Of a DNA stretch of 64,000 nucleotides, positions 47,901-60,208 are shown in pieces (position 1 is the stretch's first letter; each line of letters begins with the position of its first letter). Source of the stretch: Amblyornis subalaris (taxonomy: Eukaryota; Chordata; Aves; Passeriformes; Ptilonorhynchidae). Below the pieces are notes generated by a model. That model saw nothing but the letters and a program-made list of their open reading frames with translations, did no database searches and was not told the DNA's origin. The translations under genes were made by a program, and so were the position numbers. Where the stretch lies: the NCBI GenBank assembly GCA_018881555.1, contig JACAXG010000018.1:1629561-1693560 (forward strand). The letters are read 5' to 3'.

Positions 47901-50900
47901 AATGTGTTTTATGGTTTTAAATCAACTGTACAAGCAAGTCACGCTCCCAGTCCTCTGAAACACATGCTCAAGAATTCCTATTGCCTCCTACTTCAGAGAA
48001 AAAGAGAAAGAATAGGAAGATTTTTCTTTGCATTGACAATCCAATTAAAACAGCAAGGTGGCGGGAATGATATCAATTCCTATGAAAGCACTGTTTTGTG
48101 ATGCACTGCCCACCAGTNGTTGGTAGGCCCTCCATCTGGGAATTGTGGCATAGTAATCTGCAGCAAGGCAAAAAGAACAACATGGAAAGAAATTTGAATT
48201 GTTGACCTATTTTTGGTAGTCCACCATTGCTGACAGACATTCAAATGATCCCAAAGGGTTCCTTATTATGGGGATGCCAAAACAGAAAGCTTAATATAGA
48301 AGAGGCATGAAAGTGAATGACTACTTTAATATCTTTCATTGCTTCTAGTCTCAAAATAAAAGTTATGTGTTTTGTCCACCAAAGATGTATTTTGCAATAA
48401 AAACAGGAGATTAAAACAGATCAGGAAACTTTTCATTGGTATTCCTGGTAGTCATCAAANGAGTATTTGTAGGCAAGAACCTGCTACTTATTATGTCTTC
48501 AATTTCTGCTGTATCAATTTCCAAGTTGACATTAAAAATAAGAAGTAAGAGAAAGTTTCTGAAGTAATTTCATCCTTTTTAGGTTTGTTCACTATGTAAA
48601 GAGTGGACATGGTGGTTGCACATTTTGCAAAGGTGTGTTGCTGACAATGTGTAGAATGGTCTATAAAGGTCATGCTACAGGGTTTTCCTCCTGGTAATTC
48701 TGTGTGTTCAAAGGGGATGACTCTGTGGCATGATCTGTGCTATTTCTACCTTGGGCCATGATGCATTCACTCTGAAGCCTCTGTTTAGATTGTCTTTGCT
48801 TTTAGGGGATTTTTTTTTTTCCTCCCAATCTGTTTTTGGTGCAGCCACAGCAGAAGGCAGCACATTGCTGGTTGTAATACTGTGTATTAGGCAGAGACTG
48901 AATGGGTAAAGGAGAGAGCAAGTGATGTATATTTGGCACAGTTGTTTGTTGCTGACATGTTCTGGCTGTTGAAATGTTAAGTCTCATTCATGAAGGGCTG
49001 CATCTGTGCCACAGTTATTTATGTGTAAATAAAGTCTTTGCTCTGCTGGAAATCCCAGGGAATCTGGTACTGAAGTATCAGAACTTAGAAATCAAAAAGC
49101 AGGGGCAAGAATGGGAAGATGCAGTCTTCCTGCATGTAATTGGTATGCCTGACAAATAGATCTCTTACTGAAAAGTTATAAATCAAATTAATATTATGGA
49201 GAGAAAGCTTTCAAATACAAGGCACCATAGTAAAATGTCATAGGTTTTTTGAAAGAAATATGCTTTTTTAATCCTTGAACATTTAGTTGTACGAAAGAAC
49301 TCCTTCCCCAACCTCTAGCTGTTGATTAGAATAACTTCTGACAAAAAGCCAGTGGCAATGTACATACTCCTATTACAAAGTATTTGTCACTTGAAATTTC
49401 TAGCAACTAGTGCAGAGAACTCCCAGATGTGTTCAGCACTGTTTTCCCAAAGAAATTGCCTCTTATTTGGGTCAGTCTTGCTTTATGCTTAGTCATTTTA
49501 AAACCAAAAAGCCTTGTTTTCAAAAAGTCTTCAAAATGTGGATCAGCTGTATAAGGATATAGGGAGGGCTTCCAAAACATTGAGTGAAACTGCTTTGCTG
49601 TTACCATATGCCAAAGATGTGATTGCTCTTTATCTCATTTTTTCTGCTCTGAGGATTATAGTTGAGCCCTGCGTGTTCCTGTTTGAGGTGTATAGGACCG
49701 AAGGAAGGGTTAGTACCACTCTTCTACAGAAAAAGGTGTTCTTTTGAGATCCCCACCCCACCCCTTATAGTCCACAAACCCTGCATTAGGTGGACTGTAC
49801 ACATTACCCCAGTTGTCAGAGGAGCTGTCCTCAGCTCTTCTGCTTTCCAAGAAGAAATCTAAAATATCTGTCCACCTTAGAAGTTCTTTTTTTAAAAACT
49901 TCTGTAAGTAATGCACTCTGTTTAACAGTTAAAATGAACTAAGATTTCCNATATGAACAGATATGGCTAAAATCTCTGAGAACCTGAGTGCTTTGCCTGT
50001 TATGGGAATCTCAAGGAAAGGATGAAGGCTTGCATCAGTGTTCACTCTCAAGATACGATGCTACCTGATATTATGGAGTAAAAGTGTGAGAAACAGAACT
50101 TTCACCAAATAGTCTATGTATTACAGTTTGTGATTAAATAACCTGAACAAACAATCTTGGATACTTTTCAGCCGTACCTAACTATTTGGGAAATGTTGAC
50201 AAGTGTTGAAAGTCATTGCCATGTAAATGAAAAAACCCTTCATTTTTGTAACACTGAACTTCCGTGTCGAGAGCCATTATGTAATAAAAACATAACTGAA
50301 TCAAGTTTCTTTGTTTAGCATGTGTTGCCTGCCATAACTACAGGATATGAACATGTTGGTGACTTCATTGCATTGAATGAAATTAGTAATGTATCAAACA
50401 TCAGCTCATCTGTCAAATTATTTCTATAATAGTTTTGGTTCTTTGAGGTGCTTTTGGTGTATGTGGTATATTTTGAGTTCTGAATGAATTTGAACAACTG
50501 TAGTTTATGCTCTGTTTGTTTGTAGATTAACAGATACATTTCCACAGTAATAGCTTCAACTCTTTATCTTTCCTCTACACAATTAGAAATAGATTTAGCT
50601 TAGGCATTACTGGAAATGAGAAATTAAGTATCCAATTATTTTAAGTTATTTTTGTATTTCCATATCTTTTAAGAAGCTATAGGAAGATTACTGAAGGATT
50701 ATTGGGTTGTAGTTTTCCAGTGGTTGCTGGTAATTCGTTGTGAATAGCCCTCTAACAACTTGTAGTCGCTGGCATAATTAAATGTTTCAAATTTGCCCCA
50801 GTTTTTGCAAGACTTATTGCCAATTAATCTTCTTTTTAATCTCATTGGTATGCTGTGCTCCTGAAACATCCACTTTCAAAAGTAGATATTGTCACATCGC

Positions 50901-53134
50901 TCTACTACTTTTTTTGATATGCTATTATTACTGTAACTTATGTAGGCTGTAGGTCTCTGTTTCATCCTTCTCTTGAAACTTTTGTAAACACTATTCTTGT
51001 TAATATATTGAGGCCAGCTGGCCAAAAATATTATTAAGATATTTTTTATTTTCAAATTTACTAGAGAATTTAAATAAAACTATTAATCTTAACAATAAGC
51101 TTTTTAGGACCTATTAACTTACCCTTTAGAAGAATTGGTATAGCAGAATTAGTAGATCTGCTAAAACATAAGTATGTTTTTCATGGATAACTTGAATTTG
51201 GAGTTGTGGTTTTCTGTCTTTTTTTCTCCTTTTGAGTCTTCTGGGTATTGGTCTGTTTTGTTGTTGTGTTACTGGCCTGATAGCTGTCTTTACGTGCCTT
51301 TGACAAGTAAATTCTTGCTTTCTCTTAGGTGTTTCTACATTGCATGCTAATATGGGGAAACCTTCTCCTTCCCTTGTATTCAAATATATTCAGAACTGGA
51401 GGCCAGAAGAAAGCAGAAAAATGTTTTATGTGGAATAGCAATATGTAAGAATATTAAAGAATAGGGCAACTCAAAAGGGATGGTGAAGACAGGGAGAAGT
51501 GAGACACATCTGACGTCATAAAAAAATAGAGGCTCTTGGCCTGAGGAGGTTCGTTACTATATAAATAAATGGAATTCCTCTTTTTCGATGTTTTGTGCTA
51601 CTTATATATACTGACTAAGCTGTTTCAGCACTTTGATCTTCTGCCATGATCTGGCCCTCCTGCACTTTCATCCTCTTCAAAAGTATTCTCTCACAGCAGT
51701 GAATTTGGCCCTAAGGAAATGAGTATGCAGATTTCTTTTCTTTCTCCATTAAATGCTACCTAGGTGCCTGTCTTTATTAAACAAATAAGCTAGTAAATTC
51801 CCTGAGGATTTAGTTTTTAAGTCACTAACAACAGAATCCACCTTAAACAAATCCCTAGAGAGAAATGCAGTATTTCCCAGCAAAGGAAATGGTTTAGAAG
51901 TTATGTTTTTGGGACTGGTACCATTAGACGCAATCCTGGTGTATTTTATGTGAAGTACAGCTTTTTGTGCACACTGTACATGATAGTAGTTATATCCATC
52001 ATGTGTCAGTGCAGTTCATATGGGGTATTCTGTCTGGCTTCCAGCTCTCTTGCCCAAAAGGCAGCGTTTGACCTGTTCTGTGTCATGTCTGCCAGCTCTC
52101 TGCTTTGGAGACCACCATATGGCCATGTCTGCTTAAGACATTGCTGAGATCTTTTTGCCTTGCTCAGTTCACTTGTCCTCAATCTCTTAACACAAAGGGT
52201 ACACCATGAGAAGATGTATTACTGAGGAGACTTCACTCTATTTTTTGCACTCCAGAGTGTACATAAAGGTGCATTTCAGAGATGTAAATAAAGGTGTTTA
52301 GAGACTCTAGGAAAACTGAGGTAAATGGCATTCATTAAGGAACTTGGCTTTCTTCCAGTCATTAAGCTTTCAGAGTGCTATTTTCCATAAAGATATCTCC
52401 ATAATGATAATTTTATTTCTGTGAATTTTTCTGTGCATGGGAAATATCAATCCAAATTAACATGGAGTGAACATCAACAAAAATCACAATGCTTCTGTTA
52501 TTTCCCCTTGTGAACAAAATACATCGAAATATTACAGGGAAATATGNAGCAAGACAATATGAAGGCTCCGTCCATTTTCTTTTGATTGATTGTTTTGAGA
52601 AAGGAAAATGTGATCATTGCCTTTGCTGTGCAGAAGAACAGAATTCAGGTTTTCTAAAATTCAGAATGATGTATTTTCAATATGACACATGATAACTTCC
52701 TTGCATAGGTATATTTTTTGTATTTATGAAGATTCATGGCAATGGCTGGTGTGTATGCGACAATTTATAGATGGCCACCATGACAGTTTAGGCCTGTAGC
52801 CCAAACCCCAGTAACTCATGTTGAAAATGGAATATAAGTTTAGTGTTGGCTAGGCAGAGTTAACAGTCTGGATTGACCTGGTCTAATTGCCAAGGAGCTT
52901 AGCCGTTTCCATCCTGCTTTCACCGAGGACCATGTAGCAAAGACCACCATTGCATACCTGTTCTTAATGGAAAGAAGATGCTACACTTGCAATTTTGTGC
53001 GATACCTTATTCTGCTGCATTTCGTTACCCTGTGTGAATAGATTTCCATTGCATTGCTACCATCAAAACTGTTAATCAAATCTGATTTATATAAAATCTG
53101 ATTTGTATTAAATCTCTTTTCTTTTGTTTAACAG
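44904..53134. other. AT-rich non-coding stretch upstream of the candidate terminal exon
   Basis: No exon, RNA gene or mobile element was recognised. If the exon at 53,135 is real, this stretch would be its upstream intron. A perfect cAMP-response element (TGACGTCA) lies at 51,511-51,518. Confidence 0.6.
51511..51518. promoter_or_regulatory. Perfect CRE motif TGACGTCA
   Basis: The full palindromic binding site for CREB/ATF factors occurs in CpG-poor DNA. One site without other promoter features is weak evidence of function. Confidence 0.25.
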
Positions 53135-53250
53135 ATGATGTTGCTAATATTGCTCAGGAACCCCTCCTTGCTGATGAAAAAGAGAACGTGCCAACAGGAC
53201 TAGGAGTTGTGGTGTGGAAAGTCCCAGAACAAACATATCTTGTGACTTAG
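53135..53250 (+). CDS. Candidate terminal coding exon of an unrecognised gene
   Basis: A pyrimidine-rich tract runs into TTTAACAG at 53,127-53,134, a strong splice acceptor. If two bases of the exon complete a codon from an upstream exon, an open frame of 37 codons ends at a TAG (53,248-53,250). The peptide starts DVANIAQEPLL, has an acidic middle (ADEKEN), then VPTGLG and a hydrophobic VVVWKV, and ends QTYLVT. It lacks the low-complexity look of the chance frames nearby. A polyadenylation signal follows 119 bases after the stop, as expected of a last exon. I do not recognise the protein, and no upstream exon was identified in the window. A second frame from the first ATG gives a 22-codon peptide. 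The alternatives are a non-coding RNA exon or chance. Confidence 0.35.
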
Positions 53251-53395
53251 CTACTGGTGCTGCTCAGTCTTCACCTCTTTAAGTTAAAATCAAACACGAC
53301 TGCCTCAGAAACCTGTGGACAAGAGAAAGGTATTGTGCATTGCCAGTATGTTGGTTGGATAGGAAGAGAATAAATCTGAGAAATGGTGTTGTTAT
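53251..53395 (+). other. Possible 3' untranslated region of the candidate exon
   Basis: This runs from the stop codon to a plausible cleavage zone about 20 bases after the AATAAA, followed by a GT-rich stretch (ggtgttgttattttatt) of the kind found downstream of cleavage sites. A donor-like AAAG|GTATTG at about 53,328 means the exon could alternatively splice onward after the stop. Confidence 0.3.
53369..53374 (+). promoter_or_regulatory. Polyadenylation signal AATAAA
   Basis: It lies 119 bases after the candidate stop codon, with a GT-rich element about 15-30 bases further on. Another AATAAA lies at 53,762-53,767 and would give a longer 3' end. AATAAA is frequent in AT-rich DNA, so the signal supports the exon only in combination with the splice acceptor. 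Confidence 0.4.
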
Positions 53396-55553
53396 TTTAT
53401 TAGAGACAANATAATTTGAAGCTTCAAGTTTGAAATTCTCTTTGCACTGGGAGAGACTTTAAACCCAACCAGATTTCACAGGCAGTAAAATAAACCAAAT
53501 CTATATGAAGCTTTTGTCTTTGCCTGAGGTGCTTTGGTTCTCTTTACAGAGTCGCTTTCTGGATTCAGTGAACAGATTTCTGGATATGAACATTTTCTTA
53601 CCTGTGATTTTTTCTTTTTTAATTTTTTAAGTTGTTTCCCCACCACCACCACCCCCATGGCATCTAAGATGTGGAGGACAGAAGAGTGCTTACTGTCTTA
53701 TATTTATCATATGCTTGCTAACTTGACCACTGTGTTAACTTCAGCTGTATCTGTCACCATTAATAAAGAAGAAAGGCTTTAGTTGCTTTGGTCTCAGTCA
53801 AGAGAGCTAAGCTTCTTCGACAGACTTTCCCAGCCTTCTGTTGACTTTCATGTATTTATAATATGCATATGTCTGGGTATTCAGAAGGCAGCTCTATATG
53901 CCATGCATAAAACCCACCACAATATTTTGTTTGTTTCAAGGATCATCTTGAAATTACCTGTTTCCTCCTATTAGAGAAGTATGGTGAGGATGACAGTTCA
54001 ACACAGTGCCTAATTTTGGGTTTTTCATTTTGCGGTAGTCCTGCAGTGGAACTGTAGTGATGACAGAGTTATTAGGATTAGAAATATTAGGAAGTAGTAA
54101 ACCCCCACTCTGTGTAAGTGTCCTTTCTGCAGCAAAATGCCACTGGTCCCTAGAAAAGTTATTTTTATCTGGAAAGATGTTGAGGATATAATTGAGGTTT
54201 GTCAGAAAACTGTAGTTCAGAAAGAAAAGCGAAGCAGCAGTAACCCAGGAAATATCCTTTCCCAATGGATATTTTGCAATTCTCATATTGAGATTGTTGC
54301 CTCTTTGCTTCTCACAAACCTTGCTGTTACATTTGGTATACTGCACGTTGAATACTTCTCAGTTCTGAATAGAAGAGGAGAGTATGACACTAAGGCAAAT
54401 GCTATGGGAAATGACAGCTGTATTCATGATTATTAATGAAAAAGTCACAAAGAAGGAAAGAATAAAGTAAAAAACATAGGATACAGAATGACTCAGGGCC
54501 CATCTGTCTTCTATGATACTCAAATACAGATAGTATTTCATTGTAGTATCTTTGATTTTAACGCTTCGCAGAATTTCATTACAGTATAGTCACTATAAAG
54601 CAAAATATAAAGTGAAAAAGTATATCTAAAATAATTTAATGTTCATTAATGTAATTAACTTTTGCAATAGAAAATAATTATTCTAATTTTGAATTTCTAA
54701 TTTGTGACTAAATTTGTTTTGGGGGCAACAGGTAAACTGATGTGACTCCTAAAGTCTCTTTCCTGTACCTGCGAGGGTAATTTGTCGTTTACTTCTGACC
54801 GGGTTTAACACTTTAAGGTAAATGCAGGAGGAACCTCAGTCACAGATGTATCTAAAAAAATTATCTTCATATCTACTTAATAATAACAGAAAGTAAATAA
54901 TGCTGATTTTGAAAAGAATTAAAGTGCTGAACTCTAAACCCAGCTGATGAGTCTTGGTTTTCTGGCTTTCNGCAAAGGTGAGTGTATTTTAATTTTTAGG
55001 TTTCAAACGAGTGCTATTTGAAGATTATTGTCCCCCATTGTCCTTTAGACTATTCTGTTCCTGTACATCCAAACTGTTGAACATAGATTAAAAAATTGAT
55101 TTAGATTGAATAGTTTGTTTTGCTGACTCTGAGTAATAAAAATGAAGTGTTCCAAACATGAGTCTTCAACAGCTAATGTATTTTGGAAAATGATTTTGTT
55201 ATGTACAAATTACCTATCAGGAGGCTTCCTAATAGTCGGAACTAGATTATGAAAATCTCAACAGTGGGTTTTCTTCTTCTGGATTGCTCATGCACGTTTG
55301 CCCAATGCTACAGGAAAACCCCTGTCTATCTGGTCCCTGTTTGTCTTATTTGATTAGTCATATTTCTTGCATATCAATGTCTCGTTATTTGTCTAGGCTA
55401 TTTCTGATCTCTCCCAACTGTCTCCTCAGAATGGCAGTGTAAACCCAAGCATTCATGCAGGAATGGTGCTGCTACATCGTGCAGCTGTGAGCTGGCACTT
55501 TGCTTTGCAGAATGACTGGCTGCTTCTGTGAAAATTTGGGATTGTTGCAACAC

Positions 55554-55578
55554 GCCTGGCCCTGCAATAAGGCCAGGC
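55554..55578. repeat. Perfect 8-bp inverted repeat, GC-rich
   Basis: Arms GCCTGGCC and GGCCAGGC are separated by nine bases and followed by a T run. In bacteria this shape would be a terminator; in vertebrate DNA it is probably incidental. Confidence 0.7.
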
Positions 55579-56097
55579 ACGTTTTTTAAAATAGCTCTTT
55601 ATTTCTTTTGCTGACTGATCATGAAATTACAAAAAAATAATATTTTGCCCCCATCTTTGAATTGGTGAACATTAAATTGAGATAAACTGTAGTATTGCTC
55701 TCATGTTTCCATTTTTTTTCTTAACATCCGTTGAACAATACACGTGCTGACTAATCTTCTGTACAAATATTGCTTGTGTTCACTGCCACGTGATTACAGA
55801 TCCGTTATTCTCCAAACACGGAAAACAAGTACTATAACATGCTTGTGTCTGAACAGTTTCTCTTACTTGCATATGTAACAAGGTAAATACATTTGGGTAG
55901 CTAATAGCTGTACAGCTGCTGGCAGAATTCCCCCACATGTTTTGCCATTAGATAAGTCTGTGGCTGGTAATGGTTATGTTGAGATAAGTGACGTTTCACT
56001 TAGTCATCTAAAAGTAGTCCTCTGTGTGTTGCGTGTTTGCAGGAGGTCTTACAAAAAACACCAAAGAAACTTTCTGACTCCTTGGAACGGAGTCTCA

Positions 56098-56132
56098 AAT
56101 ATATGAGACTTGCTGTCCAAGTCTCATATATT
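56098..56132. repeat. Perfect 15-bp inverted repeat (hairpin) with 5-base loop
   Basis: The left arm AATATATGAGACTTG and the right arm CAAGTCTCATATATT are exact reverse complements around the loop CTGTC. The stem is not simple sequence in its inner two-thirds, so it is unlikely to be only an AT-repeat effect. It is too short for a microRNA precursor. Confidence 0.85.
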
Positions 56133-58044
56133 AAGCATGGCAGATCTTCAGTCTTTTATGAAGCTCCTTGTATATGCATAGAGTGTGAGTGGGAAAAAAA
56201 GGTATGAACTGTGACAAACCTGTAGCCTATTTGGTGTGCATTCATTAAACAGGAGTGAGAGGCCATAAAGTTGGCAGTTCTGAGAATTCCTGAGGATATA
56301 CCAGTTTTGCAATACCTGGTGCTTTTTCTTGATAAATAGGCTCTCTCTTGGTTATGGTTGTCCTTCTAGCTTTTTGTTTGTTTTTCTCAGCTCTTCAATT
56401 CAATTAATTTGTCAATAGCTCCGAATGATGTCTTGACTATTAAATAGCTTTGCTAGTGGGATTTGATTATGGCAATAAATGTATGCATCTGGGGAAAAGC
56501 CTGTTTTATGCATAGCATTGTGTAAATGTTGATTTCCAGGAGAAAAATTTTCAAGGACACTAATTATCTGAACACCTGCAACTTATCCTTTCTGAAGAAA
56601 ACCCATCATGTGCATATAGGCACATACTATATTTATACAGGTGTGCTGGATGTTATTACAACCCCAGACAAAACCAAGAGATTTTGTAGTAGAAGGGAGA
56701 GGGAGAGTGTTTGGGCATTTCAATTAACTTCCAACAATCAGTGCAAGACTTAAAAACACACACTCTGGGACAGTGAAAGGAAACACGAAACCTTGTTATT
56801 TACTGGTGAAGACTTGCATATCTCAAAGAAAACATCTAGTAATCTTCTATTCTTAATCCCTTACAACATTTGGGAAGTGTTAGTGAAGATCTTTTTGATG
56901 TTTCCAGATTTCTACTGGAAAAAAAAAAATAGTATGTGTTTATGTCATAGCCATTTGAATTGATATGCCCTGGAAGGGGAATGAACATGGTTTCACTTAA
57001 GAACTGCTGGTTTTCACATTGTCCACTGAAATAGGCACCATTTCAGCATTTCCCCTTTCATGTACAAGGGCAGTGTAGGTAACAGCTAAGTCTTGATTTC
57101 CATGTAGCTTTCAGTTTTCCTAGTATAGCTTCGCTGTGTAGGAGGTGAAAAATTGCAGTGTTACTGCCATAGCCATGCTAACCTTAACCTTGAATCAAAA
57201 TCTTATTCACACTTTCACCTAAAGTTCAGGGAGATGCTGTGTGGTGTAGAAAGAATAGTTCCTGGCAATACCTATTTCTGTATTTTTCCACTGAGTCTTC
57301 ATTAAGACTAAGTTTGCTTGTAAAGCCTCTACAAGCACCCTAAATTCGAGGCTGTTCTCTGCCACCTCTTTTAGGGGATGAGGTGGGAAGAGGAACAGAA
57401 ATGAACACTAAGATCAATTCATAGCAGAAATTACATGAATGTGAACATATTTTCACACAACTGGATGCAAAGATAGGATTGCAACTGTGTCGAATTTACA
57501 TGATAGTACAACTTGAATAAAGATTTTTGTCCATGGCCAGAGATGATTTACAGAACCATTTAGACCTTCCAGAGAACAGCCTTCTTTGCAGGCACCATGG
57601 GAAGAAGGAGATTGTGTTCTGAATCAATGAAGCGTGAACATCTTTCATTCAACTGCTGGGACTTCTGTAAGCTTTAGGTGACATGTCTTGGCCTCAACTT
57701 TATGTAAAACACTGTCCCATCTTCACAGTCTGCACTCCAAAACATTATAGTGGAATGAAATCTTGCTTTCTCAACGAAGGAGAGATGTTATACAGGTAAA
57801 GAGAGATAAGGATGATTTCTTCACAGTTAACAACAAATTACTTTTTAATTCCCCTAAATGTCCAAATCAGCCTGACTATGACAGCATTCAGCAGTTTAAG
57901 ATACACTTCTAGCAATTCTGTGCCTCGTAAATTGAATACCCTCATAAGTTGCACGCACAACTTGCATACTAGAGAGCTCAAAGTTGCATGTGCAAGTAGT
58001 CTTGTTCTGTCTGACATTATTCCAAATTTAGGAAGCTTTATTTC

Positions 58045-58109
58045 TGTATGTGTATATATATATATATATACACACACATACACACATACACACATACACA
58101 CATATATAG
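58045..58109. repeat. Compound (TA)n/(CA)n microsatellite
   Basis: A TA run is followed by CA runs interrupted by TA at regular intervals (cacacata units). The open frames across this segment are repeat artefacts. Confidence 0.93.
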
Positions 58110-59118
58110 TTGTGTGCCTTGATTAATTTCTGAGCTTCAAAATACTTTGGAACAGTCTAATCTGGACAGCAGAAAGTCTCACAGTCTATAGTGGTGTGTC
58201 ATGGAGTAATTCTGAAGTTTTGTATTTATATCTATTTGCNCGTTTCTCCCTTTTTAAGATGAACTATGACTGAATGTGTCTTTGTTTTTTAACATTCTGA
58301 GGGACACTATTCTTCAAATTATGATATTGATACACATATCTGGATAAATATATTTTCTGCAAGTCTTCATGGCCGCCACATCCAACTCTAAGTATCTTCA
58401 GAAAGCACATTCGTACTTCTTGTGGCCAACTTGCCAACAACATTTCCAACAAGTCTGGAATGGTTTGAATCAAATTTGCTGGCAGTTACTGGAAGGGTGT
58501 TTTATTGGTAGTCTTCTCACGGTGGTGAAGCATTTTCTGTTTGTGGATGTTGGAAGAAGGTTGCACAAAGAAGGCCTTTAGTTCATGAAGTTTCTCCTCT
58601 GTGCTTTTCTTGTGCTTTGTCATGTTTGTCTCTGTCCTGTATCACCAGAGAGAAATGAAAGTTTGTCTCCAGGTTCTTGCTGTGTTAGTTTCTAGCTGTG
58701 CTTTTTGCTTCCTGTAGTTTGAAGCCGTTGCTCAGCTCCCTTTCAGAGAGCTGAGAGAGGAAAGAAGCTACTGTGTGGCTGAAATACCCAGTTTAAATAT
58801 TTTATCCCAGGTGATGCAGTTACATCAGCCAGTTACCAGAGTGACTTAAAATCTGTTCACTGCAATGAACATTCACTCACCAGCATTTGAAAGACCAATT
58901 TTAGCTGGCTGATTATCAGGGCACTGTTGAGAGAAAGTTAACAGATCTTCTGAGGAAATTCCAGTTTTGTGGAACACTAAATTTGATGACTCGTGCAAAA
59001 AAAATGCAAACTATTTCTAGGTCTGTTAAGTTTCATTTCTCATAACCTGTATCCAGTCTCTTATTTCATAATATTGTCCTCAGAATATATTTCTGATAGT
59101 CTTTCTGCTAGTGTAATG

Positions 59119-59197
59119 CCTACTTTACTGAGAGATTAAGTGATTTGTTCAAGAAAATACAAGGCGTCTGTGACAGAACTGTAGATGGAACCAAATT
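59119..59197 (-). mobile_element. MIR/CORE-type SINE relic, minus orientation
   Basis: The order 'tactttactgagagattaag', 'tgatttgttcaagaaaatac', 'gtgacagaactgtagatggaa' parallels the reverse complement of MIR (ttttacagatgaggaaactgag ... gttaagtgacttgcccaaggtcac ... ggcagagccgggattcgaac). It is the most convincing of the three SINE relics here, because three consecutive blocks line up in order. Confidence 0.6.
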
Positions 59198-60136
59198 CCA
59201 TCAAGCCTTAGCCTGTGTGTTGCCAATAAGATAATAATAATTGTTATTCAGTTAAATTTGAAATTAGTTTTGCATCTGGGGTGTCTTACTTCAAGAACAT
59301 TGAAGTTGAGGAGGAATCCTTGATGCAGTAATCAAACACAAGGCTGAGGTCCTAAATTCCTGAGCACAGATGGATACTTTTTTGGGGATTCTATGACTTC
59401 AGAATTTAAGCAACAACACTGCCAGTTCTGTAGTGTATGTATTTACTTTGATCTCAGGAACTAAGGAACTTGGCTTTAAAAATGGAGCACAATGGGAACT
59501 TTGGAAAAAATAAAGCATGTTCTTCTGTCAGTCTTCCTGTGTTACTGGAATAGGCTGATATCTTCATTTTGGCTAAGAGTCCTGATTTTCATGAGAAGTT
59601 GCGTGACAGTTGAGCCACCTCTGGGTAGGTGAAGAAGTTTTGTCATTCTTTTTTGTGCTGACTGGTGTTCTTGTGCTGCTCTGCACAGACCTGTGTGATT
59701 CTTCTGGGCTGGAGCAGGGAGGTGGGAATGTGAGCTGTCTGGCACAGTATGGGGTAGCTTGCAGACTCTAGTAAAGGTAGTCAATAGCACAAAATAATTA
59801 TTGAGATCAGAGATAGCTGAATGAAAGCATGCCCCCTCTGTCTGCTTCACTGTTCAGCTGGTAACTAATATCCCATCCAGATGCACCTTTTTTTCTCCTT
59901 ACACCTACCGGATCTCTCAAGTCTATCCTGTTGATTTACAAAATAATAAATATTCAAGATGCAATGAAGTGTTAGACTACCCCCGGTTATCTCTCATTGA
60001 GGTTCCACCTCATCAAATTGGGAATCTGAAGGTCTCCCCGCAAACCTGTCAGTTGCCTTGTACATTTTCTACACAGCTGTCATCCCTGAATTTTTAATTT
60101 TTCTAGTTTCAGGTTTCAGTTATTCTAGCTCCTTAC
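59198..60136. other. Non-coding stretch, no gene recognised
   Basis: A minus-strand frame of 102 codons (59,542-59,850) lacks recognisable motifs. Confidence 0.6.
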
Positions 60137-60169
<33 letters not shown>

Positions 60170-60208
60170 TTATTATTATTATTATTATTAATAATAATAA
60201 TAATAATA
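60137..60208. repeat. Self-complementary (AAT)n(ATT)n(AAT)n microsatellite
   Basis: An AAT run of about 30 bases is followed by an ATT run of about 20 bases and then a second AAT run of about 18 bases. Neighbouring runs are reverse complements, so the tract can fold into an AT-only hairpin. Confidence 0.93.

Larger units (their letters stand above)
53396..59118. other. AT-rich non-coding stretch with a perfect hairpin and a microsatellite
   Basis: No gene was recognised. The stretch contains inverted repeats at 55,554-55,578 and 56,098-56,132 and the dinucleotide repeat at 58,045-58,109. Two CACGTG E-boxes lie close together near 55,740-55,795. Confidence 0.6.

Noticed and set aside
55554..55587. 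Terminator-like GC hairpin followed by a T run
   Set aside because: The window is vertebrate nuclear DNA with no bacterial genes, so an intrinsic terminator has no meaning here; it is kept only as an inverted repeat.
57812..58126. Open frames across 57.8-58.1 kb on both strands
   Set aside because: Their ends are translated TA/CA microsatellite, and the remainder has no recognisable motif.
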